From the NCBI RefSeq assembly GCF_963576675.1, contig NC_088916.1:24589501-24653500 (forward strand): a DNA stretch of 64,000 nt, given 5' to 3'. This document shows positions 1-11,774 of the stretch, in pieces. How positions within the stretch are numbered: position 1 is the first letter of the stretch; each line of letters starts with the position of its first letter. Origin of the DNA: Euphorbia lathyris (taxonomy: Eukaryota; Streptophyta; Magnoliopsida; Malpighiales; Euphorbiaceae). The notes under the pieces are model-generated. The model searched no databases, was not told the DNA's origin, and was given only the letters and a program-made list of their open reading frames with translations. The translations under genes were made by a program, and so were the position numbers.

Positions 1-852
1 CTTGAACTGAATCTTATGACTATGGGTAATGTCAAGTCACATATAGCGAGACGTTCGTTTTACTTGTTATTGGCCGAGTCAACTCAAAAAGATAGGTTAA
101 GTGAAATCTGTATTTCCACTCTTAAGCTATCACCTTGCAAGGATTTAGAGTCGAGTCTTCCACAAGCGATCCTTGGATATATCTCCTATTAATCGGGAGT
201 GATAAATGCTCAATCCAATGTATAACTACCCTGACATTACCTCCTGTGACACCCAACCTTTGCAGTTCACACCCCAGAGTCATCTCTGTTAAGGATCGTG
301 GGACCACATGATCAAAGTCTCACATTCAGTAATTCAGGATGACCAATTAACATTCCTTTGAGTCTGAGGATTAGTTATACCTATTAATACCAATGAGATG
401 AACAGGTGACAAGGATGAATCTACCCATCCTGTTATCTCAAATCGGATCCCCAATCCTAATGAACGATGTTTCATCGGATCTATGTAACTGTCCAGATAT
501 CTATATATATGAAGCTTGTGAGATTAGCTTTCTGTCGGACAGAAGACATTGTTACATACAAGTCTCAACAGTGATATATCAATCCTAAACATATCACTTG
601 ACTTGGGGTGGTTTTAAGTTTATTAGTTTATTATAAAGTTTTGTCTCACTCCATGCTTGTATGAACACTTTATAATCACTTTAAACAAACTTACGGATTT
701 CCTTTTATTAGACTTTATTTAGTGCTTAAAAGGGATTGCCTTTATATAGTTATAAAACATATATCTCATTAAAACAAATGATATAAAGAACAATTCATTT
801 ACATTAAGTTTGTATCCTGCAACAATTGTCTATAGGACACTAAACCCCAACA
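1..852 (-). mobile_element. S1: LTR of the C1/C2 Copia family, cut by the window edge
   Basis: Matches the terminal part of S2, S3 and the reverse complement of the C2 LTRs, and ends with the family end CCCCAACA (minus strand TGTTGGGG). It interrupts the 3' LTR of T1 at the start of the GTTGGGCG array. The left end lies outside, so it is not possible to say whether it is a solo LTR or part of a full element. Small open frames inside it recur in every LTR copy and are not genes. Confidence 0.9.
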
Positions 853-1262
853 CCAACGTCGTTGGGCGTCCGCCCCAACTTATGTTGGGCGGACGCCCAA
901 CATTTATTGGGCGTACGTCCAACCTCTGTTGGGTGTGCGCCCAACAAGCGTTGGGCGTCCGCCCAACGCAGGTTGGGCGATCGCCCAACGTAGGTTGGGC
1001 GTTCGCCAAACGTCGTTGGGCGTCCGCCCAATGTCATTGGGGGCTTGCCCAACGGGCGTTGGGCGCTCACCCAACGGGCGTTGGGCGTCCGCCCAACATC
1101 GTTGGGTGCTCACCCAACGGGCATTGGGCGTCCGCCCCAACGAACGTCGGGCGCTCGCCCAACCGACGTTGGGCGCTTGCCCCTCCTATGTCGGGCGCCC
1201 GCCCTGCCTACGTCGGGCGCCTCCCCCCACGTCGTTGGGTGCTGGCCCAACGGTCGTCGAGC
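853..1262. repeat. Tandem palindrome array, unit GTTGGGCG-NN-CGCCCAAC
   Basis: About 19 units spaced roughly 22 bp apart. Each has 8-bp complementary arms GTTGGGCG and CGCCCAAC, a 2-bp centre and a short variable linker. Because the motif is palindromic and closely spaced, open frames appear on both strands; none is a credible gene. Confidence 0.95.
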
Positions 1263-1518
1263 GTGCGCGCCTAGTGGACGTCAGGTGTGCGCTCCGCGCT
1301 GTCTAGCGCACGTGGAACTGTCATTGGACGTGCGTCGACTGCCACTAGGCGCCCGCACCACGTCGCTGGGCGCTCGCGAATCGTACATTTGACGACCGTC
1401 ACTCCTTCTAGCCTCTTTTTTATTGTATATATTTTTTGCCTTTAAAACTCCCGGAACCAACCGCTTCAACAGTCTTGTTACAGGTTTTCATCACAGGTCC
1501 TCCGACTCGGTGTCTACA
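853..1518 (-). repeat. T1 3' LTR, distal part
   Basis: Corresponds to 27734-28220 plus 30093-30173 of the other LTR of T1. It contains the palindrome array (853 to about 1262), a CG-rich stretch, the T-rich tract into which S3 inserted in the other LTR, and the shared terminal tail. The boundary is set by the common end GGTGTCTACA, after which the two flanks differ. Confidence 0.85.
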
Positions 1519-1545
1519 GTTGCCCCTACTTTCCTATTTTGACAG
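1519..1545 (-). other. T1 polypurine tract (minus strand)
   Basis: On the minus strand the sequence just before the 3' LTR reads AGGAAAGTAGGGGCAAC, a purine-rich tract at the expected place for plus-strand priming. It directly precedes the TGTAGACACC LTR start. Confidence 0.7.
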
Positions 1546-1741
1546 TGATGTGTGTGTTTTGAAAACGTTTTTTGCTAACGCAACACATGCAATGTAAAGC
1601 ATATTAAAGTAAGAGACACGTAAAGAGTAGGAGGAAGAATACCTGACCTTTGCGCCGCGCGCTCCAACATTGTTTTCGATTCTTTCCGTCCTTGCCTTTG
1701 AATCGGCTGCCGGCGGATGTTCTTCTTACGGATCCTAGCCT
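1546..1741. other. T1 3' non-coding region
   Basis: Unique sequence between the polypurine tract and the minisatellite, with no credible coding frame. Confidence 0.5.
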
Positions 1742-2525
1742 AAATTGACTGCGGGTAAAAATGGCTCAAGAGCAACTCTGGTGCATGATCGCGAGTAAAA
1801 TGGCTCAAAAGCAACCCTGGTCTACGACCGTGGGTAAAGTGGCTCAGAAGCAACCCTAGTCTACGATCGTGGGTAAAATGGCTCCGAAGCAACCCTGGTC
1901 TACGACCGTGGGTAAAATGGCTCAAAAGCAACCCTGGTCTACGACCGTGGGTAAAATGGCTCAAAAGCAACCCTACTCCACGACCGCGGGTAAGATGGCT
2001 CAAAAGCAACCATGGTCTACGACCGTGGGTAAAATGGCTCAAAAGCAACCCTGGTCCACGACCGCGGGTAAAATGGCTCAAAAGCGACCCTGGTCTACGA
2101 CCGCGGGTAAAATGGCTCAAAAGCAACCCTGGTCTCTAAATCGACCGCAGGCAAAATGGCTCAAAAGCAACCCTGGTCCATGACCGTGGGTAAAATGGCT
2201 CAAAAGCAACCCTGGTCTCTAAATCGACCGCAGGCAAAATGGCTCAAAAGCAACCCTGGTCCACGACCGCGGGTAAAATGGCTCAAAAGCAACCCTGGTC
2301 TCTAAATCGACCGCAGGCAAAATGGCTCAAAAGCAACCCTGGCCCACGACCGCGGGTAAAATGGCTCAAAAGCAACCCTGGCCTCTAAATCGACCGTAGG
2401 CAAAATGGCTCAACAGCAACCCTGGGCCACGACCGCGGGTAAAATGGCTCAAAAGCAACCCTGGTCTCTAAATCGTCCGCAGGCAAGATGGCTTGAAAGC
2501 AACCCTGGTCTCTAAATCGACCGCA
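1742..2525. repeat. Minisatellite of 39-bp and 44-bp units
   Basis: Nineteen copies of a unit with core AAAATGGCTCAAAAGCAACC. The left part (about ten copies) uses a 39-bp unit with the linker CTGGTCTACGACCGTGGGT. From about 2116 a 44-bp form with the linker CTGGTCTCTAAATCGACCG alternates with it, giving an 83-bp higher-order repeat; the last two units are both the 44-bp form. As 39 is a multiple of three, apparent proteins of 13-residue repeats appear on both strands; these are by-products of periodicity. Confidence 0.95.
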
Positions 2526-2526
2526 G

Positions 2527-3225
2527 GTGTGTAGTGATGCATATAGATGGGTGAATGTAGCCTAGTCTATGGATGCATGTAACCACCTAGGTGTGTGTGT
2601 GACTGTGCGTATGTTTGAGTGTGCATAAGTGTGGCCTATGCGTTTTGCTTCATGCGGATGTATGGACATGTGTGTATGCAAACTATGTATGTTTGGATGA
2701 GATGGTTGAATGGATTTCCTTTTCGTAGGCTGGAGGGCTTCGGTAGCTTTAGATCGAGAAATGATGCTTCAGGCCATCCCCAAGGTGTGCAAGGATGAGG
2801 GTGAGGATAAGTTTGAAACCAAGGGTTGTAAGGATGGGGATTTGATTTTGATGAGCTTGTGTCAAAGGGGAGGTATGTAGTAATGCCTATAGATGGGTGG
2901 ATGTAGACTAATCTATGGATGCGTGTAAACACTTATGTGTGTGTATGCAGGTGACCGTGCATGTGTTTGAATGTGCATACGTATAGCCTATGCGTTTCGC
3001 TTTATATGGATGTATGGATACGTGTGTATGCAAACTACGTACGTGTGGATGAGGTGCTAGCATGGATTCCCTTTTTCATAGGCTGGAGGATTTCGGTAGC
3101 TTCAGATCGAGAAATGATGTTTCTGGTTGTCCCCAAGGTGTGCAAGGATGAGGGCGAGGATAAGTTTGAATCCCAGGGTTGTAAGGATGGGGATTTGGTT
3201 TTGATGAGCTTGTGTCGAGGGGCTC
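2527..3225. repeat. Tandem duplication of a roughly 345-bp segment
   Basis: Two adjacent copies (about 2527-2870 and 2871-3221). Both start around GTAGTRATGCNTATAGATGG and end at GATGAGCTTGTGTC, with many substitutions between them and GT-rich stretches. It begins directly after the last minisatellite unit and belongs to the 3' non-coding region of T1. Confidence 0.85.
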
Positions 3226-3889
3226 TCGCCTTTAACCAGAGTTTGACGTATCCAATTTTTTCCCTAATTTTGCCTTGAGCCGCCCTTTTCGGGTTTTCAA
3301 CTCAGCGGGATCTCTCCGATATTCTCTATCTCTCCTTTTGCATGAACTGCCCCTAGGGGTTTTCAATTCATCTTTTCTATATCTCACCGATTTTCTCTAT
3401 CTCTCATTTTGCTTGGATCGCCTCTTTTGAGGTTTTAAATCCAACTTTTGTTCAGTTTTTTTTTATTATTGTAAATGATACCGGATAGCACAGTGGGTTC
3501 ATATCTACAGGCCACTTCTATGCTGAGCATTTGACGATGGGTTCATGCCTGATGCCTTCGTTAATGGAGAAGCTTCCGGAGCGAGATGGATGGTGATCTG
3601 ATTGCATGGTGGTGCCCTCGATTGAAGTTACCGTCTTGGTGTGGGTTAGAAGTTGATGCGAGCGCATGCCCCTGCCAACTTGAGGTGAGATTTTCACGTG
3701 CGCTCAAGCTAGGGATACTGCCGTCGGGAGTAGTTATGGAGGAGAGACGCTTCGGTCGAAGTTTGACTCTTGAGAGGACCACATAGGAGCGGAGGAACCA
3801 GACTTCATGGAGCATGAGAGAAAGGAATAGTATTTTTTTTTAGTTTCTTTGTTAGATTTTGGATCGGTTTATGGGTGTTGAGGTGAGAT
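3226..3889. other. T1 interior with three hairpin units, otherwise featureless
   Basis: Holds hairpin units at about 3275-3304, 3342-3371 and 3413-3444 (see the hairpin entries). The rest, to the S2 insertion, shows no persuasive coding frame; the two 60-85 codon frames around 3561-3815 overlap each other on opposite strands. Confidence 0.6.
3272..3445. repeat. Three hairpin units with a shared GGTTTTCAA-type tail
   Basis: Each unit has an inner C-run/G-run stem, a TTTTCAA (TTTTAA in the third) stretch, and outer arms that differ between units but stay complementary: TGAG/CTCA (3276-3279, 3301-3304), ATGAA/TTCAT (3342-3346, 3367-3371), TTGGAT/ATCCAA (3413-3418, 3439-3444). The third inner stem CCTC-TTTT-GAGG is perfect, as is CCCC-TA-GGGG in the second. 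Confidence 0.8.
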
Positions 3890-3894
3890 GGGGT

Positions 3895-5963
3895 TGAAGG
3901 AAATTAAGGCTAAGGTATAGCAGCGGAAATATAAAATTTTTAGCCTTCTTCCTTTTAACCATAGGATCCGTTAATCGTTATTTCATATAAAGAGGGATAA
4001 GAAGAAATACCTTTCGATGATCAATCTACCGTTGCAAACGAAGTGCCCACAACTTCAAAGGAGATGTAAACTGTTTACCAATCTGCCCCTATCCGAAACA
4101 GACCTTCCAGACCTCCGAACGACAATCCCTTCGGTGGAAACGTGGAAGAATATGTCTAGAAGCTACTGTCCAAAAACCGCGACGATCCGACGGTTCAATC
4201 TCTGGGAATCCTCGAAATAGTGAACTGACCTGATATAGGCGAAGAAAAACGAATTTCTCCCTTTTGATTGTTTTTCCTTCTTTCATGAACACGGTGAGAT
4301 TAAGTTAGAATCAACCCTTATGAGATGCAACCAAAATAGATTGCCTCTAATAAACCAACACAAGATCAAAGAGAAAGAGGGATGAATAAGATTAATCAAT
4401 CGATGGAATGCCGTATGAATTCTTGTTCACGAACTTGGGAATAGAATTCTTTTCTCTCTCTCTCTAAGCAATTTCGAAAATCACAAAGGGGGGAGGCTTA
4501 GGGCTTGGTCGAAATTCACATGGGGAGGGGTATATATATTAGCTTGTATCTAAACCCTAGTTAGATAGGAATAGGTTACTTAATAGGAATCCAATTCGGA
4601 AAAGGATTCGTAATTATTATCTCACTATATATCTAATATATTTAGGATAATAATAATTAACCTAATTGGATAATAATAGGAGAATATTAATTTAATTAAA
4701 ACTCCTAATTATATTATCTCTTAATTAATTTAATTCATAATCCTAATCAAATTAGGATTAATGGAATCAAATTAATTCCTTACTAATACATATAAATTTC
4801 GGCCCCCTCCTTGTATTTGGGCCTTACTGGGCTCAATTGGGCTTCCATCTATTAATCATATCCATCTCTCTTTTGGTTCCAAGTCTTATGTGTGATCCAT
4901 TAGGTCCTTACTACTTCTGGCCGTATGCAACCTATTAAATTAATTTCTTCAAGAATTATATTTAATCTCTTGCATAACGGAATGATGTACAGAGTATGTT
5001 ATTGGCAAGTCCGTAATCATTCCCCCAGAGTCCGTTAAGAAGACAGGTTGATTCTGTCGTTAATCCTTCCGTATTAGTTACGGTATAATACGATCCTTTA
5101 TCAACTACATCCTTGAACTGAATCTTATGACTATGGGTAATGTCAAGTCACATATAGCGAGACGTTCGTTTTACTTGTTATTGGCCGAGTCAACTCAAAA
5201 AGATAGGTTAAGTGAAATCCAAATTTCTACTCTTAAGCTATCACCTTGCAAGGGTTTAGAGTCGAGTCTTCCACAAGCGATCCCTGGATGTATCTCCCAT
5301 TAATCGGGAGTGATAAATGCTCAATCCAATGTATAACTACCCTGAAATTACTTCCTGTGACACCCAACCTTTGCAGTTCACACCCCAGAGTCATCTCTGT
5401 TAAGGATCGTGGGACCACAGGATCAAAGTCTCACATTCAGTAATTCAGGATGACCAATTAACATTCCTTTGAGTCTGAGGATTAGTTATACCTATTAATA
5501 CCAATGAGATGAACAGTTGACAAGGATGAATCTACCCATCCTGTTATCTCAAGTCGGATCCCCAATCCTAATGAACAACGTTTCACCGGATCTATGTAAC
5601 TGTCCAGATATCTATATATGTGAAGCTTGTGAGATCAGCTTTATGTCGGACAGAAGACATTGTTACATACAAGTCTCAACTGTGATATATCAATCCTAAA
5701 TATATCACTTGACTTGGGGTGGTTTTAAGTTTATTAGTTTATTATAAAGTTTTGTCTCACTTCATGCTTGTATGAACACTTTATAATCACTTTAAACAAA
5801 CTTACAGATTTCCTTTTATTAGACTTTATTTAGTGCTTAAAAGGGATTGCCTTTATATAGTTATAAAACATATATCTCATTAAAACAAATGATATAAAGA
5901 ACAATTCATTTACAATAAGTTTGTATCCTGCAACAATTGACTATAGGACACAAAACCCCAACA
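3895..5963 (-). mobile_element. S2: solo LTR of the C1/C2 Copia family in T1
   Basis: A 2069-bp LTR, TGAAGG to CCAACA on the plus strand, flanked by the perfect 5-bp duplication GGGGT (3890-3894 and 5964-5968). This proves a complete insertion later reduced to one LTR by recombination. Length and sequence match the C2 LTRs (2070 and 2068 bp). No internal element sequence remains. The 60-67 codon frames inside recur in all copies and are not genes. Confidence 0.95.
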
Positions 5964-5968
5964 GGGGT

Positions 5969-6433
5969 GTCTATTGATGCGGGTGTTTTCATTGCAAATG
6001 CAAGCGTCTAGATTGAATAAAGAACTCGGCAGACATATATTGAATTGTTTACTGCTCAGTTTATTAACCACTGTCACCAAAGTATGCCCTTTCGGGTTTT
6101 CACATTTCAGTTATTTTAACACTCTCCTTTTACCCCCTGGAATTTTCAAATAAGCGCCCCATGAGGTTTTCACTTATTGGGGTGTCCCTTATTGTTGCAT
6201 AGGCTGTCCTTTGCGGATTTTCAACCTATCGAGATTTTCTTTCTTTCTTTTTTTTCTTAATTCTTATGAGAAGGATTCCTTGGGTTCCTTTAAGATTGAC
6301 TGTAGTTCTAAATTTCGTCGCCGCCTTTGTCTTCATTCGACTACGCATTTGATCTTTCCTTGCTAAAGTGAGCTTTTCTCGTACATTTGATCACCCATTT
6401 GTTGGGCAATGTCAACCGCTCTTGTCCCCTTGA
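5969..6433. other. T1 interior between S2 and A1
   Basis: Non-coding. Carries three more hairpin units between 6085 and 6230: around 6087 without a clear outer stem, AATAAG/CTTATT at 6149-6154 and 6173-6178, ATAGG/CCTAT at 6199-6203 and 6225-6229. Same design as the units at 3272-3445. Confidence 0.7.
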
Positions 6434-6674
6434 CGCCCTGATAGGGGTATTTTACCCCTATCTTTTAGCGTGATTTACGGGATGATTTTGGATAAAATAA
6501 ATAAGTTTAATTGTAAAAATAAAGTATTTTGAATAAATAAAGAAATAAAAATAAATCTCGTACTTTTAGTTTAATTCCCTCGTTTTTTATTAGTTTAGGA
6601 AATAAAACGTCAAGCTAACTCGGCTCTCAAGTGTTGTATTTCAGGTGCAAGAAAGGAGCAAAAACCCACCTCAT

Positions 6675-7145
6675 ACGCGGGGCGTAGAAACCCTTACGCG
6701 GGGCATGAAACATGATGCCAGAAATAATTGCCTTATCCGCAGGCACCATGTGGAATTGACTCAGCATACGCGGGGCGTATGCCATTTTACGCGGGGCGTA
6801 TGACACATGTCAGCAATAATTGGCCTAATCCTGAAAGTCAGACTGCATTGTCTCCCAGAGTCAACTATCCATACGCGGGGCGTATCATTATATACGCGGG
6901 GCGTATAAGGCAGTTCTTCAACGTAAAAAGATCAGAGACACATTTACGCGGGGCGTACTTCATCTACGCACGGCGTAAAATACTCCAATTCTAGCAATAA
7001 ACTTCAGAGATTCAAACACGCGGGGCGTACTTCAGCTACGCAGGGCGTGTTTGAGACAATTAGACACGGAATTGGTCCACATGCAGGAGATTTCTGACGG
7101 AATGGGCACTTACGCGGGGCGTAAACCACCTTACACGGGGCGTAT
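6675..7145. repeat. Palindrome array of A1, motif TACGC-GGG-GCGTA, in pairs
   Basis: Twelve copies arranged as six close pairs, each pair about 15-22 bp centre to centre and pairs about 70-90 bp apart. A few copies have one changed base (TACGCACGGCGTA, TACGCAGGGCGTG). The same array is in the 3' LTR at about 15995-16465. It ends about 80 bp upstream of the TATA box. Confidence 0.95.
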
Positions 7146-7222
7146 CATGGGTTTTCTGCACCAAATAATGTTGCTCCATGCTTGTGCTTTGAGAAATTAC
7201 CAACTTGCCCTTGCTTGATGTC

Positions 7223-7230
7223 TATAAATA
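7223..7230 (+). promoter_or_regulatory. A1 LTR TATA box
   Basis: TATAAATA, the best TATA match in the LTR, downstream of the palindrome array. The 3' LTR copy is at 16544-16551. Confidence 0.7.
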
Positions 7231-8244
7231 GATAGCTTTTGAACTTCATTAGACACCAATTACATACTAGAGAGCTATACTATACTCTTTTCTTTCCTTG
7301 TAAATTAGATTCAGATTTTGTAGTTAAACTCTCCCCTTCGAGAGCTTGTTCGGTTGTTCCGGCGTTCCATCGAAGTTCCGCTCCATCATTCATCACCAAG
7401 CTCGAGAGTTCCACCTCCACGACCTAGGAGACGGCTTTGAGTCCGGTTAGCTAGTTCCAAGGGCGGATTCTCCCTTTTTACTTGCTAATTAGCTTGTACT
7501 CTTCCTATGTACTAGGCTTGGTTGTATTTCATCTATACACTTTCCATATTTATAATTTATGATTCATAATCTCTATTTCCCTTTACGTGTTAATGTTTAT
7601 TACTTGTTTTGATATTGATAATTGACTATTGTGTAGGAGCACGTGATTACCGCCGCCATCCGGGCTATCTTTAGGGAATTATATAGGTGTTGCCCTACCG
7701 GAAGTGACAAACCGGAAACCGTAGGAATTGACAAGCCACGGAACTTACGGGCCCTAATTTCTAGTTCCCCCGCATTAGACACACCTTGACTAGGAATCAC
7801 GTAGTCTAAGTACTTCACGGGTCGGTCTTACTACATTTGGTCATCTTTGCAAGAGTAAACCATTATCCGTATACATTTAGAGTCGTTATTTATCGTGGTT
7901 ATAACTTATCATTCACGCCCCACTTCATAGAGTTTTAGCTACACAAATCTGTGTCGCCAATAGTTAGGAATAGTGTGTAGTTGTGTCGTACTTTATCCCA
8001 AAGTATTCACCGCTTAAATAACATACGAAACCGAGTCGTCTAATACTTGTAATTATAAATCCCGTGGATTCGATACCCGGTCTTAACCGGATTATTACTT
8101 GATACGACGGGGTACACTTGCCCCTAAGTAGTGTCGTCTAGTGAATTTAGAGCAATTAGAAAGACCACATCCATAGTCCCATAGCACACTCATATCACAC
8201 TACATCCATTACAACACCGCTAGACGAATCACGCATCAAGTTTT

Positions 8245-8262
8245 TGGCACCGTTGCCGGGGA
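8245..8262 (+). other. A1 primer-binding site (tRNA-Asp type)
   Basis: TGGCACCGTTGCCGGGGA, one mismatch from the complement of the plant tRNA-Asp 3' end, the primer known for Athila elements. It starts 7 bp after the LTR end. Confidence 0.85.
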
Positions 8263-8390
8263 TTTATAATTTCCTACAATATTAGACAAAAACGTTTTAT
8301 TGTTAGTTTAAGCATTCTTTTTGTATAAATTGTTTATATATACGTTTGCTAACATTATTCTTTTTGTTGATAATTCTTTTTGTTTACTTT

Positions 8391-11177
8391 ATGCACACCC
8401 GATCTAAAAGTGATTCTCTCGTACCTATTAATCTCGAAATTGAACGTACTCTTTGTAGGTTACGTAGAGAGAGAATGGCAAATCTCCACGATGAAGCTAA
8501 CCAGCCCGAGCTCAACCAACGGGGGCCGGAACAACCCGTGAATAACGACCGTAATGGTGAAGGCAACGACACGCGTTCGATGTTGGAGATTCTTGCTCCA
8601 CATCGTCCTCAAATCCGCCACGGAATCGTTGCCCCCACCATTCCGGCCGACACATTTGAAATAAAGCCTAACATGATCCAATTAATCCAACAATTCGGTC
8701 AATTCGGAGGGGGACCCCATGAAAACCCTAACGAACACCTTGATAAATTTCTTATGTGTGCCGAAACTTCACGGCAAAATAATGTTCCGGTAGAGGCCGT
8801 CCAACTAAAACTTTTTCCTTTTTCCTTGACAGGACAAGCGTTGGAATGGTTGCACTCATTAGAGGCGGGATCGATCACATCATGGAAGGAACTCGAAAAG
8901 GAATTCCTATCTTACTACTTCCCGCCCTCTAAAACGGTTAAATTGCGGAAAGATATCACTTCCTTTTGGCAACTTAGATACGAGGCCCTTCACTCAGCTT
9001 GGGCTAGGTTCCGAAAGCTACTCCGAAACTGTCCCCATCACGACATCCCTAAGCATGATTTAGTAAGTACTTTTTATCATGGTCTAACACCGACTAATCG
9101 TGCAACTGTTGATTCCGCCGCAGGTGAGGATCTGTGTCGTAAATCGACAAGCGAGGCATATGAGCTCATTCACGAATTAGCTAGGAAAAGCGTCCAATGG
9201 CAAGAAGATCGGCTTGCCGGATCCTCGCAACACCAAACCTTTGCCGTAGAAGACGAGGCTCCCACCACCTTCATGATCGAAATGAACAAAAAACTGGACG
9301 CCTTAATGGCGCAAATGAGCCTCCAAAACTCAGCACAAATCTTAATGTGCTCTCATTATGGTGGTGGCCACCAAGGTAAGGACTGTCAAGCCGGTAGCCC
9401 TTTTGCCGGTGACTTCGAAAGCGTAAGTTATGTAGGGGGGCAACAAAGGTATAATTCTCATCATAACTCTTATCTTAACACGCACGCTTTTCACCACCAT
9501 AACAATAACAATAACGGAAGGAGGCTTCAACACATGTCATCTTACGATAACGGGCGGAACATGTTGAAGCCACCATCCGAACCCCATGGTAAATTTGTGG
9601 GACAAGGGTTGGGCCAATTCCCTCTTGACCAAGAAGAAAAAAATTCACATCCTCCTAGCAGTGCGCAAGACGCAATGGTAATTGATCTTCTTAAAGAAAT
9701 ATCTTCCCGTCTTGCTAACAACGAAGCATTTTGCAGGGATTTGGGACAGCAAGTGGCCCAATTAGGTCGCCAACAACAAAGGGGACAACATGGGTCTCCC
9801 CCGACTAACACCGAACAAAACCCGAGACCAAAAGATTGGGAGACCGCACAAGCAATAACTCTCCGTAGTGGTAAGGGTTTGGAACCACCGATTCCGAAGG
9901 CGACCCCACAAGCTCCACAGGTAAGTAATGAACCGGAAGTGGTAAGCAACCCCGGTTCGGATCCAGAACACTCAACTTCCTCGGATAAGAATAAAAATGT
10001 GTGCGACCCAATTAGAGCTTACGTACCAAAGCTCCCTTTTCCACAACGACTTAAAAAGGAAAAATTGGACCACCAATACGGCAAGTTTTTGGAAATCTTT
10101 AAGAAACTTCATATTAACATTCCCCTTGCGGAAGCATTGGAGCAAATGCCCACATATGCGAAGTTTCTTAAAGAAATCCTCGCCAAAAAGAGGAAGTTGG
10201 ATTATAATGAAACGGTAGCGCTCACGGAGGAATGCTCCGCAATTATAACAAACAAACTCCCCCCTAAACTCAAGGATTTAGGTAGTTTTTCTATCCCTTG
10301 CACGATTGGAAATGTCGAGTTTAGAAGAGCTTTATGTGATTTAGGTGCTAGCATCAATCTAATGCCTTTATCTGTATTCAGGAAGCTCGGCTTGGGAGAA
10401 CCAAAGCCTACCAAAATGACGCTCCAGCTGGCCGATAGATCCATTGCCCGGCCAAAAGGAGTAGTGGAGGATGTCTTAGTGAAAGTGGACAAGTTCATTT
10501 TTCCCGCCAATTTCGTAGTGCTCGATATGGCGGAAGACGACTCGGTACCAATCCTCCTAGGACGACCATTTCTTGCAACCGGTAGGACTCTCATTGATGT
10601 CCACGAAGGTAAGCTCATCCTACGGTTGCAAGACGAAGAGGTAGAATTTAACGTGTACAATTCCATGAAATTTCCATCTAATACCTTGGCGGATTGTAAC
10701 TTTTTAAATTCCGTAGACTCTATTGATCTTTTTGTTGGAGAATTTTATGGTAGGGCTTTTGCGGAAACCTCTTCGGAAATAGGTGATAATGAGCATTTGG
10801 ATGAGGAGCCATTGAACAAGTCATTTGAGTACTCCTCCGAAATAGAACGATGTCTGTTGGCAAGGGGTCGGTTTGAGGGTTTGGACCGAGATAGCAAAGC
10901 AAAGCCGAAGTCCTCTCTCGAGGAGCCTCCAACTTTGGAACTTAAACCCTTGCCTCCTAATTTAAAATACGTATTCTTGCAACCTCCTAATTTCTTAGCG
11001 GTTGTTATTTCTTTGCTTTTGACAGCAAAAATGGAGGAAGCGCTAATCGTGGTATTACAAAAACACAAAGGCGCATTTGGGTGGACCATTCACGACATAA
11101 AAGGGATAAGCCCCACCATTTGCACACACCGCATCTTTATGGAGGATAAAGTCAAGCCCTCCGTGCAGCCGCAATGA
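8391..11177 (+). pseudogene. A1 gag-protease and start of reverse transcriptase, ended by a premature stop
   Basis: Retrotransposon gag: a core of the PF03732 type lies at roughly residues 85-250, with the Athila-like FEIKPNMIQ start and the CPHHDIPKHDL segment. A Gln/Asn/His-rich linker follows. The retropepsin-type protease has its DLGAS active-site motif near residue 650 and LLGRPFL about 75 residues later. I take ATG 8391 as the start because A2 and A3 begin alike (MHRRSR, MRTSRN). The frame stops at TGA 11175-11177, where A2 has an arginine codon in the QPQRRLNP stretch; CGA to TGA is the simplest change. The same frame resumes directly after it. Gag would form the particle; protease would cut the polyprotein. 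Confidence 0.9.
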
Positions 11178-11774
11178 CAGCTTAACCCCAATATGAAGGA
11201 GGTAGTGAAAGTCGAGGTAATCAAACTCCTCGACGCAGGTATAATCTTCCCTATCTCTGACAGTCCATGGGTTAGCCCGGTCCAATGTGTCCCCAAAAAG
11301 GGAGGCACAACGGTGACGGAAAATGATCAAGGGGAGTTAATCCCCACACGAAAAGTAATCAGGTGGCGAGTATGCATTGATTACAGAAAACTGAACGAAG
11401 CCACCCGAAAAGATCATTTCCCCTTGCCGTTCATCGACCAAATGTTGGAAAGAATGGCGGGTCATAAATTCTTTTGCACCCTCGATGGCTTATCCGGCTA
11501 TATGCAAATTCCCGTTGATCCGTCGGATCAAGAGAAAACGACATTCACTTGTCCGTATGGGACATTTGCATATAGGCGGATGCCGTTTGGGCTTTGTAAG
11601 GCCCCCACCACTTTTCAGCGATGCATGACGGCTATATTTTCCGAAATGATTGAGGACTTCATGGAAGTCTTCATGGACGATTTTTCTGTTTTTGGGTCGT
11701 CCTTTGATATTTGTTTGAGCAATCTTGATAAAGTCCTCCAACGTTGTGAAGACACTAACCCCGCTCTTAGTTGG
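11178..11774 (+). pseudogene. A1 reverse transcriptase
   Basis: Continues the frame of the gag-protease segment after its stop. It contains the fingers/palm segment WRVCIDYRKLNEATRKDHFP, then FTCPYGTFAYRRMPFGLC and the catalytic FMDD near 11670-11681, as in Athila reverse transcriptases. One base is missing around 11775 (TTGGGAAAGTG here, TGGGAGAAGTG in A2), and the thumb and following domains pass to another frame. It would copy element RNA into DNA from the tRNA-Asp primer. Confidence 0.9.

Larger units (their letters stand above)
6439..8238 (+). repeat. A1 5' LTR
   Basis: 1800 bp, starting TGATAGGGG and ending CACGCATCA. Contains a twelve-copy palindrome array at 6675-7145 and a TATA box at 7223. 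The start is set by the target duplication; the end by comparison with the 3' LTR. Confidence 0.95.

Noticed and set aside
122..588. Small frames of 60-68 codons that recur at 5233, 29369, 31164 and 38342
   Set aside because: They belong to the shared Copia LTR and differ by stops and orientation between copies; conserved because the LTR is repeated.
853..1262. CRISPR-like array of regularly spaced palindromic repeats
   Set aside because: The linkers are only about 4 bp, the repeats vary, the setting is a plant retroelement LTR, and there are no cas genes.
810..1392. Several long open frames on both strands
   Set aside because: They are a by-product of the stop-poor palindrome array; the same occurs at 27536-28315. 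No protein family is recognisable.
1740..2183. Repetitive protein frames on both strands
   Set aside because: The 39-bp period is a multiple of three, so any strand stays open; no start context or homologue visible.
2636..3278. Two frames of about 100 codons in opposite directions
   Set aside because: They fall in the two copies of the tandem duplication on opposite strands, so neither is conserved as a protein.
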